A stretch of 19,044 bases of DNA, from the NCBI GenBank assembly GCA_016867725.1, contig VGIX01000037.1, positions 1-19,044 on the forward strand, given 5' to 3'. Made by a program: the position numbers and the translations under genes. Source of the DNA: Candidatus Effluviviaceae Genus I sp. (GTDB lineage Bacteria > Joyebacterota > Joyebacteria > Joyebacterales > Joyebacteraceae). Shown here one piece after another: positions 7,444 through 15,522 of the stretch. The first letter of the stretch is position 1. Each line of letters starts with the position of its first letter. Under the pieces are notes generated by a model, which worked only from the letters and a program-made list of their open reading frames with translations, searched no databases and had not been told where the DNA came from.

Positions 7444-8303
7444 GCTCTCTCGTACTCCCTCTTCACGATGAGGAAGTCGTCCCACATCGGCCGCTTGTAG
7501 TTCGGGTCGCGCAGCGCCGCCGCGGGATGATACGTCGGGATGACCCGGATGTCGCCATATCGGTAGATCTTCCCGCGCATGCTGCCCATCGAGCCCTTGA
7601 GCCCGAGGAGCGTCGTGGTCGCGGGCAGCCCGAGCGCGCAGACGACCCTCGGCTTGATGAGCTCGAGCTGCTTCACGAGGTACGGCGAGCACGCGTCGAT
7701 CTCGCTCGTGAGCGGCGTCCTGTTGTTCGGCGGACGGCACTTGATGATGTTGCCGATGTACACGTCGTCGCGCGCGATGCCCGCCGCGTCGAGGATCTTG
7801 TTGAGCAGTTGCCCCGCGCGGCCGACGAACGGGATGCCCTGCACGTCCTCGTCGTGGCCCGGCGCCTCGCCGATGAACATGAGCCGCGCGTGCGGGTTCC
7901 CGACGCCGAAGACGACCTTCGTCCGGGTCCGCGCGAGCTCGCACCTGTCGCATGCCGACGCGAGCCGCTCGACCTCGTCCAGCGCCGCGCACCGCTCGAG
8001 CGGCGACGGCTCGGTGAACATGTCGGGCGCTCCCTTCTTCTTGGCGCCGAGGATGGACTCGACGACGACCACCTCGGGCTCGCGCGCGGGAGCGCCCGCC
8101 GCGGCCGCGCGCGCTGCCGGCGCGGTCGGCGGAGTCGGCGCCTCCGTCGCCCCGCCGCCCGCCAGGCACGCCAGACCGCTCTTCAGCGCCGCCGCGACGT
8201 CGGGCGCGAGGTACAGCTCCTGCTCGCCCTCTGCGGCGAGCTGGGAGAGGTACTGCGCGAGGAGTCCCCTCGCCTCGCGGCCGTCCCGTGCGCTCATCGC
8301 CAT
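7440..8303 (-). CDS. Type-4 (Fe-S) uracil-DNA glycosylase
   Basis: This is a family-4 uracil-DNA glycosylase that removes deaminated cytosine from DNA. Motif 1 is GEAPGHDED (145-153), followed by [17 protein letters not shown]. The four probable 4Fe-4S cysteines are C118 and C121 (CDRC), C189 ([10 protein letters not shown]) and C205. The His motif HPAAALR is at 259-265. The first 105 or so residues are an extension made of a short helix and an Ala/Pro-rich linker, as in many longer family-4 enzymes. The ATG at 8303 is used here; a second ATG two codons later (8297) sits inside a 20-bp tandem repeat and may be the true start. The coding start lies 30 nt after the coaBC stop. Confidence 0.94.
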   Translation of the reverse strand: MAMSARDGREARGLLAQYLSQLAAEGEQELYLAPDVAAALKSGLACLAGGGATEAPTPPTAPAARAAAAGAPAREPEVVVVESILGAKKKGAPDMFTEPSPLERCAALDEVERLASACDRCELARTRTKVVFGVGNPHARLMFIGEAPGHDEDVQGIPFVGRAGQLLNKILDAAGIARDDVYIGNIIKCRPPNNRTPLTSEIDACSPYLVKQLELIKPRVVCALGLPATTTLLGLKGSMGSMRGKIYRYGDIRVIPTYHPAAALRDPNYKRPMWDDFLIVKREYERA

Positions 8304-8350
8304 CCCCGTGCTCTCATCGCCCGTCCCGCCCGCTCATCGCCCGCCCCACC
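8281..8350. repeat. 20-bp tandem repeat (about 3.5 copies) spanning the coaBC-glycosylase junction
   Basis: The block CGCTCATCGC recurs, with one variant, at 8291, 8311 and 8331, exactly 20 bp apart. Each copy is followed by a C-rich half-unit, and a further half-unit occupies 8281-8290. On the coding (minus) strand each copy gives a G-rich stretch and then GGCGATGAG, so the repeat reproduces a start-codon context three times. It covers the coaBC stop, the intergenic gap and the first codons of the glycosylase gene. The extra ATGs run into stops quickly. Confidence 0.8.
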
Positions 8351-9587
8351 CGAGTTCGGCGATCGCGCGTGAGAGCACGATGTCCGAAAGCTGCAGCTTC
8401 GGTAGTTTCGCCACAGGCTCCACGGCGCCCGACCGCCCGACGATCGTCACCACGTTCGTCCCCGTCCCGAACCCGGCGCCCTCTACCGTGGGGTCGTTCG
8501 CCACGATGAGGTCGAGCTCCTTCTCGGCGAGCTTGCGCTTCGCGTTCGCCACGAGTTCGTCGGTCTCGAGCGCGAAGCCCACGACGCCGACGCCGGGCCG
8601 CTTCGCCTTCGCGACCTCGGACAGGATGTCCTCGGTGCGCTCGAGCTCGAGCGTGAGCTTCGGCGCGGTCTTCTTGATCTTCCCGGCCGACGGCGAGACG
8701 GGCCGATAGTCGGCGGGCGCCGCGGCCATGACGACGAGGTCGGTCTCGGGAAGCTCGGCGAGCACCGCGTCGCGCATCTCGCGCGTCGTGCGGACGCGGA
8801 CGAACCTGAGCCCCGCGGGCGCCGCGAGCGCGGTCGGGCCGGACACGAGCACCACGTCCGCCCCGCGCGCGACCGCCCGCTCCGCGATCGCGTACCCCAT
8901 CGTGCCGGTCGAGGGGTTCCCGACGTGCCGCACCGGGTCGATGGGCTCCTCGGTCGGCCCGGCCGTCACGAGCACGCGCTTCCCCGCGAGGTCCTGCGGC
9001 GGCAGAAGAACGCCGAGCGCGGCGCGCAGGATGTCCTCGGGGTCGGCGAGCCTGCCGCGCCCGACCGCGCCGCTGGCCAGCCGCCCCACCTCCGGCTCCA
9101 CGACGATGACCCCGCGCCGCCTGAGCGTCTCGAGGTTCTCGGTCACCGCCGCGGACTCCATCATGTTCACGTTCATCGCCGGCGCGACGATGACCGGGCA
9201 CGCCATCGCGAGAAGCTCGGTGGAAAGGAAGTCGTCGGCGACGCCCGTTGCGAACTTCCCGATGATGTTCGCCGTCGCGGGCGCGACGATGGCCAGGCTC
9301 GCCGCCTCGGCGAGGTGCACGTGACGCAACCGCTCCCGGCCCGACACGGCCTCCTCGACCGGTGCGACGCCGGCCTTCCTCTCGGGCCACATGTCGGTGA
9401 TGACCTCGTTGCCGGAGAGGGTCTCGAACGTGAGCGGCGCGACGAACCGCGTGGCGTTCGCCGTCATCACGACGACGACGTTCGCGCCGAGCGCCGTGAG
9501 CCGGCTCACGACGTGCGGGACCTTGAAGGCGGCGATGCTGCCCGTGACGCCGAGCACGACCGTCCTGCCCGCGAGCGGCGCGGCCAT
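8334..9587 (-). CDS. coaBC: Bifunctional phosphopantothenoylcysteine synthetase/decarboxylase (CoaBC)
   Basis: This protein makes 4'-phosphopantetheine for coenzyme A in two steps. The N-terminal flavoprotein decarboxylase (CoaC, about 1-190) shows GSIAAFK (16-22), the catalytic His in HVHLA (H89), PATAN (103-107) and PAMN (136-139). The C-terminal synthetase (CoaB, about 195-417) shows [29 protein letters not shown] and a late ANDP motif. Length (417) is normal. The ACGD motif that carries E. coli Cys158 reads ASGA here, with Ser172 (codon 9072-9074) in the Cys position. The ATG at 9587 has AGGAGG about 7 nt upstream and lies 2 nt after the rpoZ stop. Confidence 0.96.
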   Translation of the reverse strand: MAAPLAGRTVVLGVTGSIAAFKVPHVVSRLTALGANVVVVMTANATRFVAPLTFETLSGNEVITDMWPERKAGVAPVEEAVSGRERLRHVHLAEAASLAIVAPATANIIGKFATGVADDFLSTELLAMACPVIVAPAMNVNMMESAAVTENLETLRRRGVIVVEPEVGRLASGAVGRGRLADPEDILRAALGVLLPPQDLAGKRVLVTAGPTEEPIDPVRHVGNPSTGTMGYAIAERAVARGADVVLVSGPTALAAPAGLRFVRVRTTREMRDAVLAELPETDLVVMAAAPADYRPVSPSAGKIKKTAPKLTLELERTEDILSEVAKAKRPGVGVVGFALETDELVANAKRKLAEKELDLIVANDPTVEGAGFGTGTNVVTIVGRSGAVEPVAKLPKLQLSDIVLSRAIAELGWGGR

Positions 9588-9589
9588 GA

Positions 9590-9844
9590 CTACGCCTCCT
9601 GCTTCTCCGCGCCGCTCTCCCCGCCCAGCAGGTCCTCGGGGGCCGCGGGCGGAACGGGCGTGTCGTACTCGACCTGACCGTCCGTGATGAGCTTGAGCGC
9701 GAGCGACGTGACCTTCGCCGTCGCGTCCGGTCGCTTCTCCGGCTGCGTCGCATGCAGACGGCGCGCGACCTTCGCGGCCAGGATCGCCGCGAAGTACTCG
9801 TTCTTCGCGTACTTGAGCAGATCCGACTTCTTGACCTGGTCCAA
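9590..9844 (-). CDS. rpoZ: RNA polymerase omega subunit
   Basis: This 84-residue protein matches omega, which chaperones the beta' subunit during RNA polymerase assembly. Recognisable parts are NEYFAAILAAKVARRLHA (the conserved N-terminal helix region) and VTSLALKLITDGQVEY. The C-terminal 20 residues are acidic and Gly/Pro-rich. The start codon is TTG, with GGGGAGG a few bases upstream overlapping the gmk stop. Position between gmk and coaBC is the classic gmk-rpoZ-coaBC arrangement of many bacteria, which supports the call strongly. Confidence 0.94.
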   Translation of the reverse strand: MDQVKKSDLLKYAKNEYFAAILAAKVARRLHATQPEKRPDATAKVTSLALKLITDGQVEYDTPVPPAAPEDLLGGESGAEKQEA

Positions 9845-9857
9845 TGCTCCTCCCCTG

Positions 9858-10472
9858 TCAGCGGGTCCCGCGGGCCGCGACGGGTCCGTTCCACACGAAC
9901 CGCGAGGCCCGCAACCTCTCGGCCTCGATGATGACGAGCGTCTGCCGCACCGCCTCGTCGAGGCTCTCGTTCTCCACCGCGTAGTCGTATCTCGGCGCCC
10001 AGTTCATCTCCTCGCGCGCGTTCCGAAGCCGCGTCTCGATGACCTCCGGCGAGTCGGTCGCGCGCGAGCGGAGCCTCCGCTCGAGCGCTTCCCACGAGGG
10101 CGGGAGCACGAAGACGAGCACGCCCTCGGGGTACAGCCGCTTGATGGACATCCCGCCCTGGACGTCGAGGTCCATCACGACGTCCCGGCCCTCCTTCGTG
10201 TGCGACTCGATCGCGCTCCGCCGCGTCCCGTACTGGTGCCCGTGCACGAGCGCCCACTCGGCGAGCTCGTCGCGCGCGACGAGCGCGTCGAACTCCGCCG
10301 GCGACACGAACTCGTAGTCCACCTTGTTCGCCTCGCCCGGCCGCATCGGTCTCGTCGTGACCGACACGGAGTACGCGACGCCCCCGTCGGCTTCGAGCAC
10401 CCGCTTGTAGATGGTCGACTTCCCGACCCCCGACGGGCCGGATATGACGATGGGGAAGCCCTGTCGCCTCAT
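9858..10472 (-). CDS. gmk: Guanylate kinase
   Basis: Guanylate kinase phosphorylates GMP/dGMP with ATP. Walker A is SGPSGVGKST (11-20). The GMP-binding elements are visible in SVSVTTRPMRPGE and DYEFVSPAEFD, then HGHQYGT. The lid/Arg region reads RLRSRATDS with the following TRLRNAREEM. With the ATG at 10472 the protein has 204 residues, the family's usual size. The frame is open 32 codons further upstream, but that stretch is Arg-rich shadow sequence and GGGGAG lies 4 nt before the chosen ATG. It is 37 nt downstream of remA. Confidence 0.96.
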   Translation of the reverse strand: MRRQGFPIVISGPSGVGKSTIYKRVLEADGGVAYSVSVTTRPMRPGEANKVDYEFVSPAEFDALVARDELAEWALVHGHQYGTRRSAIESHTKEGRDVVMDLDVQGGMSIKRLYPEGVLVFVLPPSWEALERRLRSRATDSPEVIETRLRNAREEMNWAPRYDYAVENESLDEAVRQTLVIIEAERLRASRFVWNGPVAARGTR

Positions 10473-10509
10473 GCGTCTCCCCGACGGGCCGCGCGGCCCG
10501 CGCGTCAGG

Positions 10510-10770
10510 CTAGCCCTCGACCGCGCCGTCGCGGCCCTCGAGCCTCTGGGTGATCGTCTCGGCGGCAACCGCGGAGAGGATGACGTGGTCGCTGTCCGTC
10601 ACGATGACCGCGCGCGTGCGGCGGCCCTGCGTCGCGTCCACGAGCTTGCCGGCGCGCTTCGCGTGGTCCTTGAGGCGCTTGACCGGCGCCGAGCCGGGCG
10701 TGACGATCGCGACGACCCTGTGCGAGGCGACCACGTTGCCGAAGCCGATGTTGAGGAGGAAGCTGTTCAC
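10510..10770 (-). CDS. remA: DUF370/RemA-family regulatory protein
   Basis: This is an 86-residue member of the RemA/DUF370 family; the characteristic core is [19 protein letters not shown]...[10 protein letters not shown] and the following [13 protein letters not shown]. In Bacillus subtilis RemA is a DNA-binding activator of matrix and osmoprotection genes. In most other phyla it sits between yicC and gmk, as here, and its function is untested. The GTG start has GGAGG about 7 nt upstream. The gene lies 42 nt after yicC. The family call is secure; the regulatory role in this organism is inferred. Confidence 0.9.
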   Translation of the reverse strand: MNSFLLNIGFGNVVASHRVVAIVTPGSAPVKRLKDHAKRAGKLVDATQGRRTRAVIVTDSDHVILSAVAAETITQRLEGRDGAVEG

Positions 10771-10812
10771 GTCCGAACCTCCGACGGCCGGAGCGACGCG
10801 CGCCCCGACCCG

Positions 10813-11691
10813 CTACTCGATGTTCTGCACCTGCTCGCGGAGCTTCTCCACCTCCTCCTTGAGCGCGATGACCGCCGCGCCGACGGCGGAGTCCGAGTTC
10901 TTCGAGCCGGTGGTGTTCACCTCACGGTGCATCTCCTGCACGAGGAAGTTGAGGCGCTTGCCGACGGGCTCCCCGGCCGCGAGGCAGCGGCGCACCTGCG
11001 ACACATGCGACTTGAGGCGCACGACCTCCTCGGTGTAATCGGCGCGCTCCGCCGCCATCGCGATCTCCTGCGCGAGCCGCGCCTCGTCGACGGCCACGCC
11101 CTCGCCCATGAGCGTCTTCACGCGCTCGGCGAGCCGCGCCTTCTCGAGCGCGGCCGCCCGCGGCGCCGACTTCTCGAGCGTCTTCGAGAGCCCGTCCACG
11201 GCGTCGAGGCGAGCGGCGAGATCGCGCGCAAGCTCCGCGCCTTCGCGCTCGCGCATCGCGACGAGCTCGGCGAGCGCGGCGTCGAGCGCCGGGGAGAAGT
11301 CCCGCCAGATGTCGTCCGCGGACGGCGTCTCCTCGATCTGCTCGATGATCTGGGGCTGCGAGGCAACGAGGCCGACGGTGACCTCGCCGGGGAGGGAGAG
11401 CTCGGACTGGAGCTTCCTGAGCGACTCGACGAGCCCCCGAGCCGCCGTCAGGTTCACGGCCGTGCACGCCGCGGCCTCCGCGTCGTGCCACTCGGCGTAC
11501 ACGCTGACGCGGCCGCGCGCCATCGCGCGCTCGATGGCCTTCTTGATCCTGTCCTCGATCTGCAGGAGGAGGCGGGGTGACTTGATCTGGATGTCGAGGA
11601 ACCGCTGATTGACCGAGCGCACCTCAACGCGGATGCGCCGGCTCCCGACGGTCCGCTCGGAGCTTCCGTAGCCGGTCATGCTCCTGAGCAC
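10813..11691 (-). CDS. yicC: YicC/YloC-family endoribonuclease
   Basis: This 292-residue protein is a full-length YicC/YloC member: the N-terminus MLRSMTGYG with VEVRSVNQRFLDI is the family hallmark, and the C-terminal DUF1732 region ends in KRLNFLVQEMHREVNTTGSKNSD. E. coli YicC has been described as an endoribonuclease affecting small-RNA turnover, so an RNA-cleaving role is likely by family. A GTG at 11691 is preferred to the ATG four codons later, because AAGGAGGT stands about 6 nt before the GTG while the ATG has no proper spacing. It is the first gene of the long minus-strand operon, with a strong promoter just upstream. Confidence 0.95.
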   Translation of the reverse strand: MLRSMTGYGSSERTVGSRRIRVEVRSVNQRFLDIQIKSPRLLLQIEDRIKKAIERAMARGRVSVYAEWHDAEAAACTAVNLTAARGLVESLRKLQSELSLPGEVTVGLVASQPQIIEQIEETPSADDIWRDFSPALDAALAELVAMREREGAELARDLAARLDAVDGLSKTLEKSAPRAAALEKARLAERVKTLMGEGVAVDEARLAQEIAMAAERADYTEEVVRLKSHVSQVRRCLAAGEPVGKRLNFLVQEMHREVNTTGSKNSDSAVGAAVIALKEEVEKLREQVQNIE

Positions 11692-11726
11692 GGGCGACCT
11701 CCTTCCGTCTGCCGGGCAATGCGGCG

Positions 11727-11755
11727 ACTATAGCGCGGCCAGCCGCCGGAGTCAA
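11727..11755 (-). promoter_or_regulatory. Sigma70-type promoter of the yicC-to-ispDF operon
   Basis: Reading on the minus strand, the -35 TTGACT (11750-11755) and -10 TATAGT (11727-11732) are 17 bp apart. Both differ from consensus by only one base. Transcription would begin near 11720, about 30 nt before the yicC GTG. The strength fits a long housekeeping operon. Confidence 0.8.
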
Positions 11756-11757
11756 CG

Positions 11758-11803
11758 ATGCGGCCGCGTTTCCTCCGATTCTCTGGGGAATTCGTGGCCG
11801 CAT
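11758..11803. repeat. Imperfect palindrome between two divergent promoters
   Basis: The left arm ATGCGGCCGCG (11758-11768) pairs with the right arm CGTGGCCGCAT (11793-11803) with one mismatch, over a 24-bp spacer. The arms abut the two divergent -35 boxes, so a protein bound here could affect both promoters. An operator role is inference; it may also be chance in GC-rich DNA. Confidence 0.5.
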
Positions 11804-11832
11804 TGACGGCCGCGTGACCGCGGGGCTATACT
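11803..11832 (+). promoter_or_regulatory. Sigma70-type promoter of the NFACT gene
   Basis: The -35 TTGACG (11803-11808) and -10 TATACT (11827-11832) are 18 bp apart, each one base from consensus. Transcription would begin near 11839, giving a leader of about 43 nt before the ATG at 11882. A GGAGGG lies just ahead of that ATG. Confidence 0.75.
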
Positions 11833-11881
11833 GCGCGAGGCCCGGCTGCCGAGGGTCGCGCAGGTCGGGGTCGGAGGGTCC

Positions 11882-13327
11882 ATGGACGCAACAGCGCTCG
11901 CGCTCCTCATCGAGGAGATCGCCCCGACGGTCGCCGGGGCGCGCGTCGGCGACGCGTGGACCGACGAGAGCACGGGCGCGCTCGTCCTCGCGCTCGCCGG
12001 GACGGGGCGCCGCGCGCTCACGATCTCGGCCGACCCGCCGGGCGTCATCTTCGTCTCCCCCGCCTCGCCCGGCCGCCGCAGCAGCGAGGGCGCGCTCGAG
12101 CGGGAGCTGCGCGGGGCGACGATCGTGGAACTCGCGCCCGGGCCGCGTCCATCGTCCGCCCGCGTCGTCTTCTCACGAACGGACGACATCGGCGAGACGG
12201 CGACACGCGCGCTCGCCGTCGAACTCGGCAGGCGCCCCGGGCTCTCGCTCGTGGGAGCGGGGGCCGGCGCGGGGGCGGCGCAGGCCGGCGCCGCGACCGC
12301 GGGCGAGCCGCCGTCCTCGCACGCCACGCCCGACGCGGCCGGCCCCCCCACCGTCCACTGGCGACGCGACCCTCAGGGCCGCCTCCACGTGAAGCTCTCG
12401 GTCGGCCGGCCGACCGCGCCGTGCGACGGCTCGCGCGAGTTCCCTTCGTTCAACGACGCCGCCGCCCACGTCTACGCGGAGTTCGCGCGCCCCATCGCGC
12501 TCGAGCGAAGGCGCCGACGGCTCGCCAAGCGCGTCCGCATCGAGCTCGACCGGAAGCTCCGCGCCGTCGAGAAGGTGCAGGCGGAGATCGCGGAGAGCGC
12601 GCGGGCGGGCGAGTACCGGCGGCACGGCCAGCTCCTGCTCGCGCGGAAGGACGCGGTGAGGAAGGGCGATCCGGTCGCCCGCGTGCTCGACTACGACAAC
12701 GCGACCGTCGTGGAGATCCCGCTCAACCCGGCCCTCTCCCCCGCGCAGAACGCCGAGGTCCTGTTCCGCCGCGCGAAGCGCGCCGAGCGCAGGGCCGCCA
12801 AGGCGCCCGCGCGTCTGTCGCAGCTCGCGCCGGAGGCCGAGCGCGCCGGCGCGCTCCTCGCCGAGGTCGAGCGCGCGGATGAGGCCGCGCTCGCGTCGAT
12901 CGAAGCGCGCCTGGCCCCGCCGCCGCGCGAGGCCGCCCCACGCACCGCCGACGGAGAGCGCGCGCGCTTTCGGACCTACACGGTGACCGGCGGGTGGCAG
13001 GTGCTCGTCGGGAAGTCGAACCGCGACAACGACGCGCTCACGCACAAGGTCGCGCGCCCCGGCGACCTCTGGTTCCACGCAAGGCAGGCCGCCGGTTCGC
13101 ACGTCGTGCTCAGAAAGGCGGGAACGGGGAGGGAGCCCGACCGCGCGGCCATCCTCGAGGCCGCGGCGATCGCCGCATACCATAGCAAGGCGGGCAGGTC
13201 GGGGCGCGTGGCGGTCTGCTACACCGAAGCGCGGCACGTGCGGAAGCCGCGGGGCGCCGCGCCGGGCCTCGCCGTCGTCTCGCGCGAGAAGGTCGTGATG
13301 GTCCGGCCGAGGCTGCCCGAGGAGTAG
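11882..13327 (+). CDS. NFACT-family (RqcH-like) ribosome quality-control protein, apparently lacking the HhH domain
   Basis: RqcH binds stalled 50S subunits and recruits tRNA-Ala to add C-terminal Ala tails. Here the NFACT-N domain (about 1-125) is recognisable by layout and by DDIGETATRALAVELGRRPGLSLV. The coiled-coil region (about 185-345) is clear: EFPSFNDAA, then RIELDRKLRAVEKVQAEI, EYRRHGQLLLA and VEIPLNPALSPAQNAE. The NFACT-R domain (about 362-478) has GKSNRDNDALTHKVARPGDLWFHA in two parts with the RDND motif intact. The stretch normally holding the helix-hairpin-helix domain is only a Gly/Ala/Pro-rich linker (about 125-157), and the chain is 481 residues against about 570. The Asp-Arg pair of NFACT-N that RqcH uses is not obvious. 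It starts at ATG with GGAGGG upstream. Confidence 0.88.
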   Translation: MDATALALLIEEIAPTVAGARVGDAWTDESTGALVLALAGTGRRALTISADPPGVIFVSPASPGRRSSEGALERELRGATIVELAPGPRPSSARVVFSRTDDIGETATRALAVELGRRPGLSLVGAGAGAGAAQAGAATAGEPPSSHATPDAAGPPTVHWRRDPQGRLHVKLSVGRPTAPCDGSREFPSFNDAAAHVYAEFARPIALERRRRRLAKRVRIELDRKLRAVEKVQAEIAESARAGEYRRHGQLLLARKDAVRKGDPVARVLDYDNATVVEIPLNPALSPAQNAEVLFRRAKRAERRAAKAPARLSQLAPEAERAGALLAEVERADEAALASIEARLAPPPREAAPRTADGERARFRTYTVTGGWQVLVGKSNRDNDALTHKVARPGDLWFHARQAAGSHVVLRKAGTGREPDRAAILEAAAIAAYHSKAGRSGRVAVCYTEARHVRKPRGAAPGLAVVSREKVVMVRPRLPEE

Positions 13328-13338
13328 CCCCCCGCCCC

Positions 13339-13764
<426 letters not shown>

Positions 13765-13774
13765 GCCCACCTCT

Positions 13775-14581
13775 CTACGGACCGAGCATGGGCCAGACGA
13801 CGTGCCAGAACACGTTGGCCCAGAAGTGGACGCCGGCCGCCGCGACGAGCCCGTCGCGCGCGTACCGTTCGCCAGCGGCGATCCCGATGACGCCGTTGAT
13901 GGCGAAGAGCTCGATGAGCGCGACGGGCGGAATGCCGGAGAGGCTCGTCGTTCCGAGAAGCACCATGACGGTCGGGAGATGCGCGACGCCGAAGACGAGG
14001 GCCGCGACGACGTTGCCGATCCAGAGCCCCGTCGTTCGCGCGGGGCCCAGCTCGGACGTCGGGACGTGCCGGCTGCGCGCGATCCTGAGCCACGCGTAGG
14101 CGACGAGCCCCATGACCACCATGCGGAAGAGGATCTCCTCGCCGATGCCGGCCGTCGCCGACGCGACGAGGGAGAGCGGGAACTCCGGGTGCGGGAACCC
14201 CACCCAGATGCCTCGCCTGAGCGTGAAGAGGTGGTCGAGCAGCGCCGCCGCCGCTCCGACACCGAGGCCGATCCCGGCCGGCCAGAGGAGCCACGCGCGG
14301 ACCCCGGCCTTGGGCCGGAACACGCCCGGGATCCCCACGCGAACGGAGAGCCAGATGCCGAGGAGCCCCATGAGCCCGTAGAACGCCAGCACGATGGCGG
14401 CGTTCCACGCGGCGGCCTGGACATGGGAAACGTCCGCGAGAGGGAGGGGAATCGTGGAACCGTCGGCCGTCCTCAGGAGCGACTCGCGAAGGGGCTCGAG
14501 CGCGTACGTGAGAAACGCCAGGAGCGCGAACACCGCGACCAGAGCCGCGAGGGCCACGCTCTGCTTCCGCGACGGCGTCAT
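13775..14581 (-). CDS. CPBP-family intramembrane glutamic endopeptidase (CAAX protease-like)
   Basis: This is a 268-residue polytopic membrane protein with about seven hydrophobic helices. The family's three motifs are present: EEILFR (E148, E149, R153), FGVAHLP (H201) and HFWAN (H252). These form the active site of Rce1/CPBP proteases in the membrane. Bacterial members serve in bacteriocin self-immunity, maturation of peptides or unknown roles; nothing here indicates which. The ATG has GGGAGG about 6 nt upstream. It lies between the methyltransferase (15 nt upstream) and arfB (10 nt downstream), so the three are likely co-transcribed. Confidence 0.93.
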   Translation of the reverse strand: MTPSRKQSVALAALVAVFALLAFLTYALEPLRESLLRTADGSTIPLPLADVSHVQAAAWNAAIVLAFYGLMGLLGIWLSVRVGIPGVFRPKAGVRAWLLWPAGIGLGVGAAAALLDHLFTLRRGIWVGFPHPEFPLSLVASATAGIGEEILFRMVVMGLVAYAWLRIARSRHVPTSELGPARTTGLWIGNVVAALVFGVAHLPTVMVLLGTTSLSGIPPVALIELFAINGVIGIAAGERYARDGLVAAAGVHFWANVFWHVVWPMLGP

Positions 14582-14596
14582 CGCGCCTCCCGCCGC

Positions 14597-15373
14597 CTAC
14601 CCCTCGAGCCGCCTCGCCACGTAGCTGAGCCACCCGCTCCCGGTGTCCACGCCGTCCAGCGGGAGGTTCTCCCCGTCGAGGTTATACACCTCGACCGTCT
14701 CGAACCCGTTGGCGCGGAGTTGCGCCACCTGGTCCGGGATGGTCATGTAGTACGTGATGAGCGAGTAGTTGTGGGAACGGTCGTTGACGATGGCGTACTC
14801 GCGCTCGTCGCGCTCGAACGCGCTGTTCCTCCGGTGGTTCCTGACGCACCGGTGGAAGCGCACGAGGCGGCGCACCATCATGAAGGGGTCAAACGTGAAC
14901 CGGAGCGTCGGCTGCAGACGCGCGTCCCTGTGGTCCCTGTTGTGGGACGAGAAGAAGAAGTGGCCTCCCGGCGCCAGCACCCGCCGGATCTCTGCCAGCG
15001 CGCGCAGCCGCCCCTCGTGATCGAGGCTGTCGAAGCCGTTGTTCGCGAAGAAGACGACGTCGAACGAGCCGTCTCCGAAGTCCTTCATGTCCCGGGCGTC
15101 GCACTGGACGAACGTGACGTCGGGAAGCCAGCGCCTCGCCCGCTCGAGCATCTGCGAGGAGTAGTCGAGCGCGGTGTAGCGTTCCGTCCACCGCGAGAGG
15201 AAGACGGCCGTGCGGCCGGCGCCGCAGCCCACGTCGAGGACGCGCTTGCCCGCGATCTCGTCCCGGTACTTGACGAAGATGAGGACCTCCGGGATGTGCA
15301 GGTTCGCCTGCACGTAGGTCCCCGTGAGCTCCTTGCGCTCGTAGGTGCCTCTGTTGATCGCGTCGTAGGTCAC
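14597..15373 (-). CDS. Class I SAM-dependent methyltransferase
   Basis: This 258-residue protein has a Rossmann methyltransferase core. Motif I is VLDVGCGAG (45-53), the acidic residue after strand 2 is D70 (ALDYSS), CDARDMKDFGDGSFDVVFF gives the post-I and motif II region, and EIRRVLAPGGHFFFSSHN is the strand 5 region. The C-terminal part (about 150-258) carries extra Arg/His/Tyr-rich sequence that may shape the substrate site. The substrate is not identifiable. The start is a GTG at 15373 with AGAGG upstream; coding-like sequence does not extend beyond it. It leads the CPBP-arfB cluster. Confidence 0.9.
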   Translation of the reverse strand: MTYDAINRGTYERKELTGTYVQANLHIPEVLIFVKYRDEIAGKRVLDVGCGAGRTAVFLSRWTERYTALDYSSQMLERARRWLPDVTFVQCDARDMKDFGDGSFDVVFFANNGFDSLDHEGRLRALAEIRRVLAPGGHFFFSSHNRDHRDARLQPTLRFTFDPFMMVRRLVRFHRCVRNHRRNSAFERDEREYAIVNDRSHNYSLITYYMTIPDQVAQLRANGFETVEVYNLDGENLPLDGVDTGSGWLSYVARRLEG

Positions 15374-15435
15374 AAGCTCGCCTCTCTGCGGATGCCCGCC
15401 GCCTGCGGGGGCCGCTTCCGGAGTGCCCTTCCGGC

Positions 15436-15465
15436 ATGATAGCCCGAGCAGCCCGTGTGCGTCCA
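15436..15465 (-). promoter_or_regulatory. Possible promoter of the methyltransferase-CPBP-arfB cluster
   Basis: On the minus strand, TGGACG (15460-15465) and TATCAT (15436-15441) are 18 bp apart. The -10 matches at five of six positions and the -35 at four. It lies about 60 nt upstream of the GTG, in the roughly 150-nt gap after the M48 gene. Otherwise that gap holds only short GC-rich inverted repeats. Confidence 0.4.
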
Positions 15466-15522
15466 GAAGCCCGTTGCACAGGCCGTGCCAGCCGAGGCGG
15501 CCCCGCCCGCGCGCCCTGCTCC

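Noticed and set aside
15481-15522. GC-rich inverted repeats downstream of the M48 gene as a terminator
   Set aside because: Arms are only 4-5 bp and there is no T-run; such repeats are common by chance at this base composition.
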